In this document: positions 18,105 to 26,826 of the stretch, one piece after another
How the letters are laid out: every line of letters starts with the position of its first letter
How positions within the stretch are numbered: the first letter of the stretch is position 1
Assembly: GCF_963665445.1 (NCBI RefSeq)
Contig: NZ_OY762276.1
Coordinates: 2,865,501 to 2,929,500 of the forward strand
Length of the DNA stretch: 64,000 bases
Reading direction: 5' to 3'
Source of the DNA: an uncultured Desulfobulbus sp.
GTDB taxonomy: Bacteria > Desulfobacterota > Desulfobulbia > Desulfobulbales > Desulfobulbaceae
The notes under the pieces: model-generated
Seen by the model: only the letters and a program-made list of their open reading frames with translations
Database searches by the model: none
What the model was told of the DNA's origin: nothing
Translations under genes and position numbers: made by a program

Positions 18105-18965
18105 CTACTCCGCAGTCTGCGGCAGTACGTACCCGTTATCGATCAACCGCACCTTGCCATCGATATGGACCGCCAAGGCAAGCACGGTCTTTTCATCGAC
18201 GCTGTCCACATTCTCCAGGGTATCGGCGTGGACAAAGGCGGCATAGTCGATGGCAGTACCGCGGAAGGAGTGGATATAGGTTACAAGCATGTTCGTCAGC
18301 GCGGCAACCGAACGTTCGCCACCGGCAGCCATCTCGCGCACCTTGGCCATTCCGGTGGAGAGGCTCAGTGCCGCAGTCCGGTTGGCCGGATCAAGATAGG
18401 CGTTGCGTGAACTCATAGCCAGGCCATCGGGTTCGCGAACAATGGGATGACCGACAATCTTGACCGGGATATTGAGATCCTGCACCATGCGGCGGATAAT
18501 GGCCAGCTGCTGAAAATCTTTTTCGCCGAACACGGCCACATCCGGCTGGACCACGTTGAAGAGTTTGGTCACCACCGTGGCCACACCGGCAAAATGGACC
18601 GGTCTGCTTTTGCCGCAGAGATGGGTGGACAACTCCTTGACCCGAATTTCGGTCTGGTATCCCGGCAAATACATCAGCTCCGGGGTGGGGGCAAACACGG
18701 CTGCCACCTGTTCGCCACGCACCAGCGACATATCGCGCTCAAAATCCCGCGGATATTTCTCCAGATCCTCATTGGGACCGAACTGGGTCGGATTGACAAA
18801 GAGGCTCACCACCACCCGGTCACAGAGTTGCGCGCCCCTGCGCATCAGGCTGAGATGGCCTTCGTGAAAATAGCCCATGGTCGGCACCAAGCAAACGGTG
18901 TGCACCGCTTTTGCCTGCGCCCGCGACCAGGCATACATCTCCTGCGGATTGCTGATAATGTCCAT
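18105..18965 (-). CDS. panC: Pantothenate synthetase
   Basis: 286 residues, normal for PanC, which joins pantoate and beta-alanine using ATP. The ATP-binding motif VPTMGYFHEGHLSL is near residue 30; FVNPTQFGPNEDLEKYPR, GEKDFQQLAIIRRMV and REPDGLAMSSRN are all present. Its ATG shares one base with the stop of the upstream TPR gene (TAATG). No panB or panD is nearby. Confidence 0.96.
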   Translation of the reverse strand: MDIISNPQEMYAWSRAQAKAVHTVCLVPTMGYFHEGHLSLMRRGAQLCDRVVVSLFVNPTQFGPNEDLEKYPRDFERDMSLVRGEQVAAVFAPTPELMYLPGYQTEIRVKELSTHLCGKSRPVHFAGVATVVTKLFNVVQPDVAVFGEKDFQQLAIIRRMVQDLNIPVKIVGHPIVREPDGLAMSSRNAYLDPANRTAALSLSTGMAKVREMAAGGERSVAALTNMLVTYIHSFRGTAIDYAAFVHADTLENVDSVDEKTVLALAVHIDGKVRLIDNGYVLPQTAE

Positions 18966-19660
18966 TATTTTTTCAATTGGTTCAGTCTGGTTTGCACCAT
19001 CTCTCGAACCGGATTGGCCTGTCCCGGACGGGACTGTCCGTTTTCCGAATCAAGATACTTGCCGTACATTGCCACGGCGTCCTCTTTCTTGCCCAACTGC
19101 TCATTGACCCGCCCCAGAGACCGATAGGCCTCGGCGGAAAAAGTCTCATAGGTGGCCAGCTCGGCATACAGGGCCAGGGCCTTATCCAGCTGTTTGTTAT
19201 TCTCGTAGAGTGCGGCCAGTTTACTGAGCAGCAGCGGTTTGAGCGATGAGCTTATGCCAAGACCGGCATTGATGCGCTCCATTGCCGCGAGCGCCTCTTC
19301 CGACCGCCCTGCCTTCTCTTCCAGGGCAGCCAACTCCACCCGGGCCCACAGCCCAGACTCGGTCGATCCGTACTCGGCCACAACCTTCTGCAACTGGGCG
19401 GCATTGTCCGTGGGAGCGAGAATGGCCGCGTCAAGGGCCGAGGCCGCCTGCTGTTCCCGATGCTCACGGTAGGCGTTGAACCCGGCCACGCCCAGGGAGA
19501 CCACCACCACCAGGATAAAGGCTGCCCAAAGCGCCCGCTGATTGCGACGAATGAAGGCGATCATTTTCGGCGGCAGGTTAAACTGGTCCAACAACCCTTC
19601 AGGCGGTCCCAGGGGTTGCATCTTCAGGTTGTTGGAATCAAAGGCGGTGGGCTCGCTCAT
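18965..19660 (-). CDS. TPR protein with one membrane anchor (YfgM-like)
   Basis: 231 residues. A cytoplasmic N-terminus of about 45 residues leads into one membrane helix (WAAFILVVVVSLGVAGF) and then about 160 residues of tetratricopeptide-like helical repeats (LAALYENNKQLDKALALYAEL, AYRSLGRVNEQLGKKEDAVAMY). The layout resembles YfgM, a periplasmic helper at the Sec translocon, but it could be any TPR scaffold. It starts the TPR-panC-aminotransferase run; the 251-base gap to xseA holds the divergent promoters. Confidence 0.72.
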   Translation of the reverse strand: MSEPTAFDSNNLKMQPLGPPEGLLDQFNLPPKMIAFIRRNQRALWAAFILVVVVSLGVAGFNAYREHREQQAASALDAAILAPTDNAAQLQKVVAEYGSTESGLWARVELAALEEKAGRSEEALAAMERINAGLGISSSLKPLLLSKLAALYENNKQLDKALALYAELATYETFSAEAYRSLGRVNEQLGKKEDAVAMYGKYLDSENGQSRPGQANPVREMVQTRLNQLKK

Positions 19661-19911
19661 ATCTCAGCTCTCCGTGAGGGGAAAAATCAGGGGGAAAATG
19701 TTTGCGGCACGTATAGGCTCCAGGTGGCCGGGAATTTGCCGTTGCGGTCAGCGGTGGAAGCCGGTACAAAACAGGCCACTGTCCATACATTAAACCGGCG
19801 ATTATAACCCAGCGAAAAAAAAAAGCATCAGGCAATCGGAATTGAAGAGACAAAAAGCCTTCCACCTCACAGCGCCTCAACATCCAATCCCCTCTGTCCA
19901 GGAGGTGCATC

Positions 19912-21267
19912 GTGGATGAGCGGCGAATTTTCACTGTCACCGAACTCAACAGCGCCATCCGCGCCCTGCTTGAATCCCGCTATCCGTTCATCAGCGTTGC
20001 CGGGGAAATATCCAACCTGCACCGTCCCTTCTCCGGCCATGCCTATTTTACCTTGAAGGACAGCGGCGCCCAAATCAAGGCCGTGCTGTTCAAGCCGCAG
20101 CAGCGCTACCTGGCCAAACCGATCAAGGACGGTGATCAGGTGGTCTGCCGGGGGAGAATTTCCGTCTACGAGCCGCGAGGCGATTACCAGCTGATCGTCG
20201 ATACGGTGGAATACCAGGGAGCGGGGGCCCTGCAGCAGGCCTTTGATCAACTCAAACGGCGACTGGCCGCCGAAGGCCTCTTCGACGAACACCGCAAACG
20301 CCCCTTGCCGCAGTTTCCCGAGCATATCGCGCTGATCACCTCGCCCAAGGGGGCTGCGGTCCACGATTTCCTCCGCATCGCCATCAGGCGCTGGCCCGCA
20401 CTGCGGATTTCGGTGTATCCGGTCTCGGTGCAGGGAGAGTCGGCGGCACGGGAAATGATCGATGCGCTGGAGACGGTCAATAAGCGACTCGAGCCGGATA
20501 TCATCGTCCTCTGCCGTGGCGGTGGCTCCATTGAAGATCTGTGGTGCTTCAACGATGAGCAGCTTGCCCGCGCTCTCCGCAGCTCAAGGATCCCCGTAGT
20601 CAGCGCCGTCGGCCATGAAATCGACTTCACCATTGCCGATTTCGCCGCCGACCTGCGTGCGCCTACCCCCAGTGCGGCTGCCGAGCTGGTCACGCCGGAA
20701 AATCGGGTGATCAAGCATACGCTTTTTCAGTGCCACAACCGCCTGGTGCGGGGCCTGGAACATCATCTCGCCTCGGCCAACCAACGCCTGCGCCTCTGCA
20801 ACCAGCGGATGGAGTCCATGGTGCACCCCCTTGATCGACTCATGCTCAGGCTTGATCACCTCGCCACACGCCTGCACAACGGCCTGCGCCACAGACTGTT
20901 TCAAGACGGGCACCGCATTGAGGCGGCACGACTCAAACTCGACAGCTACAGCCCGGTTCATCGGCTGCAACTGGCCGAACAGCGACTTGCAGCCGTTCAA
21001 GGTCGACTCGTCCAAGCCATGCGCCAGGGGCTCCAGGAACGGGGGGACCGTTTTGCCCGGACTGCCTCCATTCTCCACGCGGTCAGCCCCCTGGCCACCC
21101 TGGCCCGCGGCTATGCCATCATCCGCACCCGCGGCGAACGGCCGCATGTGCTCAGGCAGGCATCACAGGTACGAGCAGGGGAGAAAATCGAGGCAATGCT
21201 CCACCACGGCAGGCTGTTCTGCCGGGTGGAAGAGGTGTGTGAAACAGGCGAAGAGAAGGGGGATTAA
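19912..21267 (+). CDS. xseA: Exodeoxyribonuclease VII large subunit
   Basis: 451 residues, matching the XseA family length. The N-terminal OB fold (FISVAGEISNLHRPFSGHAYFTLKD) is followed by the catalytic domain with ALITSPKGAAVHDFL, LCRGGGSIEDLW and SAVGHEIDFTIADFAADLRAPTPSAAAEL, then a long coiled-coil region. ExoVII degrades single-stranded DNA. The start is GTG 19912 with AGGAGGTG at about 19900-19907. The small subunit gene xseB is not in this window. Its stop codon shares a TTAA with the stop of the convergent unknown gene. Confidence 0.95.
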   Translation: MDERRIFTVTELNSAIRALLESRYPFISVAGEISNLHRPFSGHAYFTLKDSGAQIKAVLFKPQQRYLAKPIKDGDQVVCRGRISVYEPRGDYQLIVDTVEYQGAGALQQAFDQLKRRLAAEGLFDEHRKRPLPQFPEHIALITSPKGAAVHDFLRIAIRRWPALRISVYPVSVQGESAAREMIDALETVNKRLEPDIIVLCRGGGSIEDLWCFNDEQLARALRSSRIPVVSAVGHEIDFTIADFAADLRAPTPSAAAELVTPENRVIKHTLFQCHNRLVRGLEHHLASANQRLRLCNQRMESMVHPLDRLMLRLDHLATRLHNGLRHRLFQDGHRIEAARLKLDSYSPVHRLQLAEQRLAAVQGRLVQAMRQGLQERGDRFARTASILHAVSPLATLARGYAIIRTRGERPHVLRQASQVRAGEKIEAMLHHGRLFCRVEEVCETGEEKGD

Positions 21268-21713
21268 TCGAGAACCGCGTCGACTTCCTGGTTGATGTAG
21301 GCGATGGCAGAGGCGAGCTTACGGGGATTGGTGCGAGCGGTTTTCCGTAAAATATCGCCCCACTCCTTCAGCATGGAGGAGTTCACCCGACGCACCGCAT
21401 TGGCTCGGCACCACTCGGTGCCTATCTTGTTGCCCAGTCTGGCCAAGGCACGTTTTTGTTCCGGCTGCTGCTCCAGCGGGGTTTTGGACATGATTTCCGC
21501 AGAGATCGACTGCCAGCCCTCGGAGAGGAAATTGCCTTCCTGGAAGGTAATGAACCACTTCCGCTCCTCTGCGTTCAGGCGAGACGGAATATCGTAGGGG
21601 CGGGCTACCTCCGTACGTAGGCTCATCTCTTGGGCATCGCCTGCGCAGGCCCAATTGGGACAAGAGAGTACAAGGCAACCGACTATGGCTGTTCCCGCAA
21701 TCAAGATTTTCAC
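21264..21713 (-). CDS. Small exported protein, function unknown
   Basis: 149 residues from GTG 21713, chosen because this begins directly at a signal peptide (VKILIAGTAIVGCLVLSCPNW). The mature part of about 125 residues is mostly helical, with YDIPSRLNAEERKWFITFQEGNFLSEGWQ and many charged residues. I recognise no family. A longer frame starts at 21782 but adds 23 residues in front of the signal peptide. It ends convergently with xseA, the two stops overlapping. Confidence 0.6.
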   Translation of the reverse strand: MKILIAGTAIVGCLVLSCPNWACAGDAQEMSLRTEVARPYDIPSRLNAEERKWFITFQEGNFLSEGWQSISAEIMSKTPLEQQPEQKRALARLGNKIGTEWCRANAVRRVNSSMLKEWGDILRKTARTNPRKLASAIAYINQEVDAVLD

Positions 21714-21845
21714 GATTGCACCACGACCATGATTATTTTGGACAAAAGGGCAATACCTTCGTAATTTTAATAAATATAACACAAACTCCAGGCCGCGTCA
21801 ACAGCCGGACCACAATGAGTACAAATTTTTATACCCCTCTACCCC

Positions 21846-22934
21846 CTAGGCTCGGAAAACGCCCGCCTCGGCAAAGGTCGCCATTTCCGTGAGCAGTGCC
21901 ACCGCCGCATCCACCAGTCCCATTGCCAAAACAGCTCCGGTGCCCTCCCCCAGCCGTAAATTGAGATCCAACAGCGGTCGCTGCTGCAGCTTTTCAAGCA
22001 GGGCAACATGGCCGGGCTCGGTACTACGATGGGCGCAGATGATATAATCGCGCACAAAGGGCTCGAGGCTGCAGGCAATCATGGCGCCGGCGGTGGAGAT
22101 AAAACCGTCGACAATCACCGGCTTGCGCTTGGCAGCCGCACCGAGAATCAGGCCAGCAATGGCACCGATTTCAAATCCGCCGACCTTGGCCAAAACATCG
22201 AGGCCGTCCTTGGCATTGGGATTGTTGCGGGTCAGGGCCTTTTCGATAACGGCAATCTTGTGCTGCAGGCGCGCATCATCGATACCGGTACCGCGACCGG
22301 TGAGCTCAGCCACCTTTTTCCCGGTGAAAACCGCGGCAATGGCCGTACTGGGCGTGGTGTTGCCGATGCCCATCTCGCCGGTGGCAAAGACATCCACCTC
22401 TTCCACAAGCCCATTGGCCACCTCGATCCCGGCCTCCACCGCCATCACCGCATGGGTGCGGGTCATGGCAGGGCCATAGACCATGTTGGCCGTACCGCGA
22501 CCGATTTTTTTGGCCATAATCTTGCCGGATTGGACCAGATCGGTGAAGTCGTCCTGTGAACCGACATCAACCACACAGACATCGGCTCCGGCCCTGCGGG
22601 CAAGGACATTGACGGCCGCACCGCCATGAACGAAGTTGCGCACCATCTGGCTGGTCACCTCGGCCGGATACTGCGACACGCCCTCAGCGGCAACTCCGTG
22701 ATCGCCAACCATCACCACCACCTTTTTCCGGGTGACCTGCGGCTGCATCGACCTGGTCATGCCGGCGAGATCAACAGCCAGATCCATCAGGTCTCCCATG
22801 GCCCACAGGGGCATGGTCAACTGCTTGAGCCGGGCCTCGGACTGTTGGCGGTAATCGTAATCCTGCGGATAGATGGAACGGAAGGTCGTTTCAAGAAAAC
22901 TGACGCCCTCGGCGGGCTTTATGCTTAACTTCAT
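21846..22934 (-). CDS. cobT: Nicotinate-nucleotide-dimethylbenzimidazole phosphoribosyltransferase
   Basis: 362 residues, the family length. CobT activates the lower ligand base of cobalamin. Motifs: VMVGDHGVAAEGVSQYP, TGEMGIGNTTPSTAI, FISTAGAMIACSLEP and, near the end, LRLGEGTGAVLAMGL with the catalytic Glu. ATG 22934 gives the usual N-terminus (MKLSIKPAEG) but has no clear ribosome site; ATG 22973 would add 13 residues and is also possible. No other cobalamin genes and no obvious cobalamin riboswitch are next to it. Confidence 0.93.
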   Translation of the reverse strand: MKLSIKPAEGVSFLETTFRSIYPQDYDYRQQSEARLKQLTMPLWAMGDLMDLAVDLAGMTRSMQPQVTRKKVVVMVGDHGVAAEGVSQYPAEVTSQMVRNFVHGGAAVNVLARRAGADVCVVDVGSQDDFTDLVQSGKIMAKKIGRGTANMVYGPAMTRTHAVMAVEAGIEVANGLVEEVDVFATGEMGIGNTTPSTAIAAVFTGKKVAELTGRGTGIDDARLQHKIAVIEKALTRNNPNAKDGLDVLAKVGGFEIGAIAGLILGAAAKRKPVIVDGFISTAGAMIACSLEPFVRDYIICAHRSTEPGHVALLEKLQQRPLLDLNLRLGEGTGAVLAMGLVDAAVALLTEMATFAEAGVFRA

Positions 22935-23017
22935 AGGAGTGGTCAAAGCGGGGCAAGTCGCCCCATGCTGCATTAAGGTTCTCTGATGAATGAAGAAAAC
23001 CGGTGGAAAAATCCGAT

Positions 23018-24766
23018 TTACTCACTGCCGGCCAGGGTTCGGTCGTAGAGTTTGCCGACCCCGTACTCCTTGCGGCGCTGAAATTTTTCGTAGGGCGGGC
23101 CGATCAACTGCATTTCGGGGAAGAGCTTCTGCATCTGCATTGCGATCTCCATCTCCTTGGTGCAGCCGGTGGAATAGGTGGCATCCTTGCCGGTCCATTC
23201 CGGCGGCACCTTCTTGCCCATGAGCTCAAAGGATTTGACAATATCATCCACACTTTGAAAGCGCCAGATATCAATATGGCCGGAGCGCTGGAAAATCTCC
23301 CACATATACATGATATCGTCGGCATCCATGCCCTCGACAAAATGCTCGCCGGGATTGATGATCACCACATCGACCAGGGAGGCCCGCAGATGTTCGACAA
23401 AAACGTTGAGAATGTCCTTGGCGGTCTTCAACTGGCCGGGAATCGAGCCGACGATGGCCGAGTAGAACATGATGGTCTTGCCCTGGGCCTTTTCCCGAAC
23501 CACCATGGTAATCAGGTTGTCTGCCATTTTCCGCAATTCCGCCCGAGAAAAGCGAATGGCCTTGGGATGATGCGGCTTGAGCAGCATGTCAATCTCACCG
23601 TCATCCGCGGGAATGATGGAGATGATATCGCGGGTGAACTCGAAATGGTTGGTGATATTGGACCGCCCTCCCGGGTTGCGATAGACCACCAGATCCGCCT
23701 CCTTGAAGGCGCGGGCATAGGTGACCGAGGTCAGCAGAGGATTGAAGGGTTCGCGGGTGCCATCGGAGATCACCAGCAAACGGTTGTCGCTGTCGAGATA
23801 TCGCAGCAGTTGGTTTTTTGATATTTTGGGATCGCCGATCAGGTCCGAATCCTTGAGCAGCTCGTCCAGGGTCGGGTCCTCGAGCAGATCGACAAAGGAG
23901 ACGCGGTGATAAAAGAAACTCTGCTTCACCGCAAGGATAACCTTGATTCCCATCTTCATCAGAATGCGGAGAATGGCCAGGTCAAAGACAATCTCGCCGG
24001 ATCGCCCGCCGACCCAGAGAACGCATGGCCTTCTTTTCCCGGAAACCACGTCGCGCAGCCAGTTGCAGAGCCATTGCCACTCAGGGGTTTCCAGGGATTT
24101 GTTGATCACCTGACGGATGGTCTCGATATCCGGCGGTTGCTCCTGGCGCCAGATGGGACGCATCGCGGAAAGAAGCAGGAGTCGTTTCAGGCGCAAGAGA
24201 TGCAGCTGCAGGTCAATATCGGTCAGGGTCGTTTCCGTGCCGACCTCCAGGCCCTCGGGAGAGTTAAAGGTTTTCTCAAAATCCTCGGATCGGAGAAAAT
24301 CGGCAGCCCGTTTGTTTTCCAACTCACGCTCGGCCGCCAGCGGACGGTCAATCTCGCTGATGGTGGTAAAGATGCCCAAAAGACGTTTTTCAATCCTTCC
24401 GGGCAGCTGCACCTTGTGCATGGTTTCGTGGTTGTACTTGATGGTCAAAAGACTCAACAGGTAGCGCTGTTTGTAGGGATCGGTGACCACCTCACTCACC
24501 AACTTTTCCAGGCGGGTCCAGATGCCGATGTAGGCGGAGGTGAGGGCCGTGTCCGCCCGTTTATCGATAATGGCCTGGAACAACTCGTCCGAACAGGGAT
24601 AATAGATCTGCTCATCCTCCAGATGGACGATGAATTTCAGTTGTTCGGGCGAGGCGACTACATCGGGAAAGGTTTCGTAGGCCAGGTGGTTCTCGGTAAA
24701 AAAGTTGGTCAGCCAGGCGTCCCTGTCCGGATCCTGACCTTTCACATAACGGGTAATCTCACTCAT
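23018..24766 (-). CDS. Large unknown protein, possibly a divergent DUF89/ARMT1-like fold
   Basis: 582 residues from ATG 24766 (TTAGGA upstream). No membrane segments. The central part (about residues 255-480) recalls the DUF89/ARMT1 fold: GEIVFDLAILRILMKMGIKV, then FVDLLEDPTLDELL and KEADLVVYRNPGG. In DUF89 enzymes the segment before GE carries a metal-binding Asp-Asn pair; here it reads VGGRSGE, so that pair is missing. The N-terminal 230 residues are helical and unrecognised. The C-terminus has a cysteine in YSTGCTKEMEIAM. I offer the fold as a weak inference and no function. Confidence 0.6.
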   Translation of the reverse strand: MSEITRYVKGQDPDRDAWLTNFFTENHLAYETFPDVVASPEQLKFIVHLEDEQIYYPCSDELFQAIIDKRADTALTSAYIGIWTRLEKLVSEVVTDPYKQRYLLSLLTIKYNHETMHKVQLPGRIEKRLLGIFTTISEIDRPLAAERELENKRAADFLRSEDFEKTFNSPEGLEVGTETTLTDIDLQLHLLRLKRLLLLSAMRPIWRQEQPPDIETIRQVINKSLETPEWQWLCNWLRDVVSGKRRPCVLWVGGRSGEIVFDLAILRILMKMGIKVILAVKQSFFYHRVSFVDLLEDPTLDELLKDSDLIGDPKISKNQLLRYLDSDNRLLVISDGTREPFNPLLTSVTYARAFKEADLVVYRNPGGRSNITNHFEFTRDIISIIPADDGEIDMLLKPHHPKAIRFSRAELRKMADNLITMVVREKAQGKTIMFYSAIVGSIPGQLKTAKDILNVFVEHLRASLVDVVIINPGEHFVEGMDADDIMYMWEIFQRSGHIDIWRFQSVDDIVKSFELMGKKVPPEWTGKDATYSTGCTKEMEIAMQMQKLFPEMQLIGPPYEKFQRRKEYGVGKLYDRTLAGSE

Positions 24767-24887
24767 GCGGGGTCCTAACGGTGGTTCTCCAAAGGAAAAA
24801 GCTCTACCTTGCGTCTGTGAACTTTCCAGTCTGCCGGGATACGCGCACAAACGCAAGCAAGAAATGGTTTTTCACCGCAAGCACCGT

Positions 24888-25412
24888 CTACAGAACCCCG
24901 TCAGCTTCAAGCAGGGATTTGATTTCAGCAACTATCTCTGAGGTTTTTCTCCCCTCGACACTCACCTCATAATCCGCTGCCTGTCGATACAGGGGCAAAC
25001 GAGCCTGATACAGAGCCGTCGCCTTGTCCATGTCCTGGAGGAGCGGTCGTTTTTTGATCTTCCCTGCCGCTTTTGGATGCTGCTTCAGGGTACTGATGAT
25101 GCCACTGAGGCTTGAATGCAGATAAACCACCTTGCCGATTCGGTTCAGATTCTCGACCATGAAAAATCCCCCGCCGGTGGAGACGATGGTTCCCTGCACA
25201 TGCGTCTCCAGCCAAAGCCCGACCTGCTGCTCGACTGTGCGAAAAACCGGTTCTCCCTGCTGGGCAAAAATAGTCCGGATTTTTTGTTTCACAAACGACT
25301 CGATAAGATCATCGGTATCCACGGCAAAGCGACCGGTCTCCGCAGCCAACGCACGCGCCGTCCGGCCCTTACCCACGCCCATAAAGCCGATGAGTAGGAT
25401 ATTGCTTTTCAC
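24888..25412 (-). CDS. Shikimate kinase with an altered P-loop
   Basis: 174 residues from GTG 25412 (GGGGAAA upstream). Substrate residues of the family are present: DTDD (Asp pair), FRTVE, STGGGF, KKRPLL and the lid-side arginine in YQARLPLYRQ. The enzyme should phosphorylate shikimate in chorismate synthesis. Oddly, the Walker A motif reads GFMGVGKGRTAR, with Gly where Ser or Thr normally follows the Lys and binds Mg. The bases are clear (GGT AAG GGC CGG ACG). TTG 25439 would add nine residues and lacks a ribosome site. Confidence 0.85.
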   Translation of the reverse strand: MKSNILLIGFMGVGKGRTARALAAETGRFAVDTDDLIESFVKQKIRTIFAQQGEPVFRTVEQQVGLWLETHVQGTIVSTGGGFFMVENLNRIGKVVYLHSSLSGIISTLKQHPKAAGKIKKRPLLQDMDKATALYQARLPLYRQAADYEVSVEGRKTSEIVAEIKSLLEADGVL

Positions 25413-25750
25413 TGTTTCCCCATTTCGATTTTTTTTCAAGAGCGCAGACAGGATACTCGCCGTTCACGATGGTCGTGTGAAGACGGTACAAGGGGCGCGC
25501 CACACGCGCACTTTCTCTGAGCAAACCCCATATCCCAACTTTTGATGAGATCGTCAACAATTGTCGTTCTCGAAGCTTTTTACGAGAACAACGTTTGGAG
25601 CCTGGCAACACACTGATTTAACGTCACGCAATTCCAAATTTTCATTATTTTTTCACATGCCCATCAACAATTGATAACAACGAAAGAAATGAGTAGAATA
25701 AAATACTTAAAGATGAGCGTTCTAACCATTGATTCGATTGGTCAAGGCGC
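25413..25750. other. Intergenic gap between divergent genes
   Basis: About 340 bases between the shikimate kinase and the PilZ-type gene. The left part is GC-rich; from about 25610 it becomes AT-rich and looks like promoter DNA for the PilZ gene, though I cannot name a clear -35/-10 pair. It contains one copy (25564-25588, minus orientation) of the repeat described separately. A short frame at 25369-25611 on the minus strand has no supporting feature. Confidence 0.5.
25564..25588 (-). repeat. Dispersed intergenic repeat, copy C (core only)
   Basis: Read on the minus strand, this core begins TTCTCGTAAAAAG and continues to AGAACGA. It agrees with copy B at 21 of 25 positions, and both copies are preceded by AACGTTG. 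TTCTCG and CGAGAA pair across a ten-base loop. Beyond the core the similarity fades. Confidence 0.55.
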
Positions 25751-26368
25751 ATGTATCCGCGGCGCTCGCCCATACGACAATCGTTTTATGGTGTAATCTT
25801 TGCATCAATAAACATCATGCATAAGAAAAATACCCAAAACTTATCCATAGATCCGGATAAACCTTGTCCACAACAGCAAAGATGCGCCTGTCCCTATTGG
25901 GCCGCAACAAGTAAGGCATGCCTCCTGGTCAAGGATGGTCTTTTCTTGCCCGTTCAGGCACATATCTCAGCCTATTGCAGTTCCCAGTACTACCCCTCCT
26001 GCCATCATTATCAACTCCTCTCCCCCCTGCAAGAGGAGCTGCCCTCAACGGAACAATCGTCCAGCAACCGCCGCCGCTCAATTCGTGTCCCCCGATATCA
26101 GATTTTCCGCTTTGCTGAAATCAATACCAGTGGGAAGTTACCGGAAAATCGACTGGAAGAAACCTGGACCATCGATATCAGCAAACACGGCGCCCGTTTT
26201 GCAACTTACCGCTATTTAAAGCCAAACACCCTTATCCGCTTTACCCTTGAAGGCGAGAATGAGTTAAACATCACGCAGGGACAAGGACGAATAGTCTGGA
26301 CAGAACCTATTGAAAAAACGTCTCTTTTCCACGCAGGCATCTCCTTTTCCGAACCTCCCCAAGCCTAA
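25751..26368 (+). CDS. PilZ-domain protein with cysteine-rich N-terminus
   Basis: 205 residues. The C-terminal 100 residues carry PilZ hallmarks for cyclic-di-GMP binding: the arginine motif NRRRSIRVPR and, 35 residues later, DISKHGARF (D/NxSxxG pattern). The N-terminal half holds six cysteines and three histidines in about 50 residues (CPQQQRCACPYW, SKACLL, YCSSQYYPSCHHY), which may form a metal site. ATG 25751 is reported with a close AAGG; ATG 25817, just before the Cys-rich part, is an equally possible start. The gene stands alone in an AT-richer stretch. Confidence 0.75.
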   Translation: MYPRRSPIRQSFYGVIFASINIMHKKNTQNLSIDPDKPCPQQQRCACPYWAATSKACLLVKDGLFLPVQAHISAYCSSQYYPSCHHYQLLSPLQEELPSTEQSSSNRRRSIRVPRYQIFRFAEINTSGKLPENRLEETWTIDISKHGARFATYRYLKPNTLIRFTLEGENELNITQGQGRIVWTEPIEKTSLFHAGISFSEPPQA

Positions 26369-26826
26369 AGCATTTGTCGAGATCGCCCTTTCTTTTTTTC
26401 CACAGATACCGAAGCATTCCCCCTGAGCATTGTTTCTATGGAGGGGGATACCGACTTCCCCTATAGACCTCTTGGTGGGCTCTCCGGCATGTTCATTACG
26501 GATATCCGGAATTGCGAACTCACCACAACATGTTGCAATGACGGAATTTTTTTTGAAAAATATCTTTTTTTTGACAACAAAATATTAATTCCATATTTTA
26601 TTGCTCACCAATCCTGGAAAGTTGCAACTGCACAACCTGGCATCTCAGCAAGCAAGAAAACAACCCTAACCACCTAGAATATTAGTAAAAAAATTGAATT
26701 TTCCAGACCCAGTCGACTTTAAAAAACGCATTTCCTGAAAAATGGCACGACAAATGGATAGAAAGGGTATATGCATTTTTATTTTCTGTTCTGAAAATAA
26801 ATTTCTGAAGACCTTAGGAGGGTAAG
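26369..26826. other. AT-rich intergenic region before the PEP-CTERM gene
   Basis: About 460 bases without a convincing gene. A 79-codon frame at 26438-26677 has no ribosome site or recognisable protein. The right half carries a candidate sigma-54 promoter (listed separately) and an AT-rich leader of about 60 bases ending in the AGGAGGG ribosome site of the PEP-CTERM gene. Confidence 0.5.
26743..26758 (+). promoter_or_regulatory. Candidate sigma-54 promoter of the PEP-CTERM gene
   Basis: TGGCACG at 26743-26749 is an exact -24 element. At the right distance the -12 element reads ATGGA rather than TTGCA, so the key GC is GG. It lies about 70 bases before the ATG. PEP-CTERM genes in some bacteria are under RpoN with the PrsK/PrsR pair, which makes the match worth noting, but the weak -12 keeps confidence low. 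Confidence 0.35.

Noticed and set aside
21846..22973. A cobalamin riboswitch upstream of cobT
   Set aside because: Only about 40-80 bases separate cobT from the upstream gene and none of the B12-box pattern is visible.
26438..26677. 79-codon frame before the PEP-CTERM gene
   Set aside because: No ribosome site, no recognisable protein, and the surrounding DNA looks like promoter sequence.
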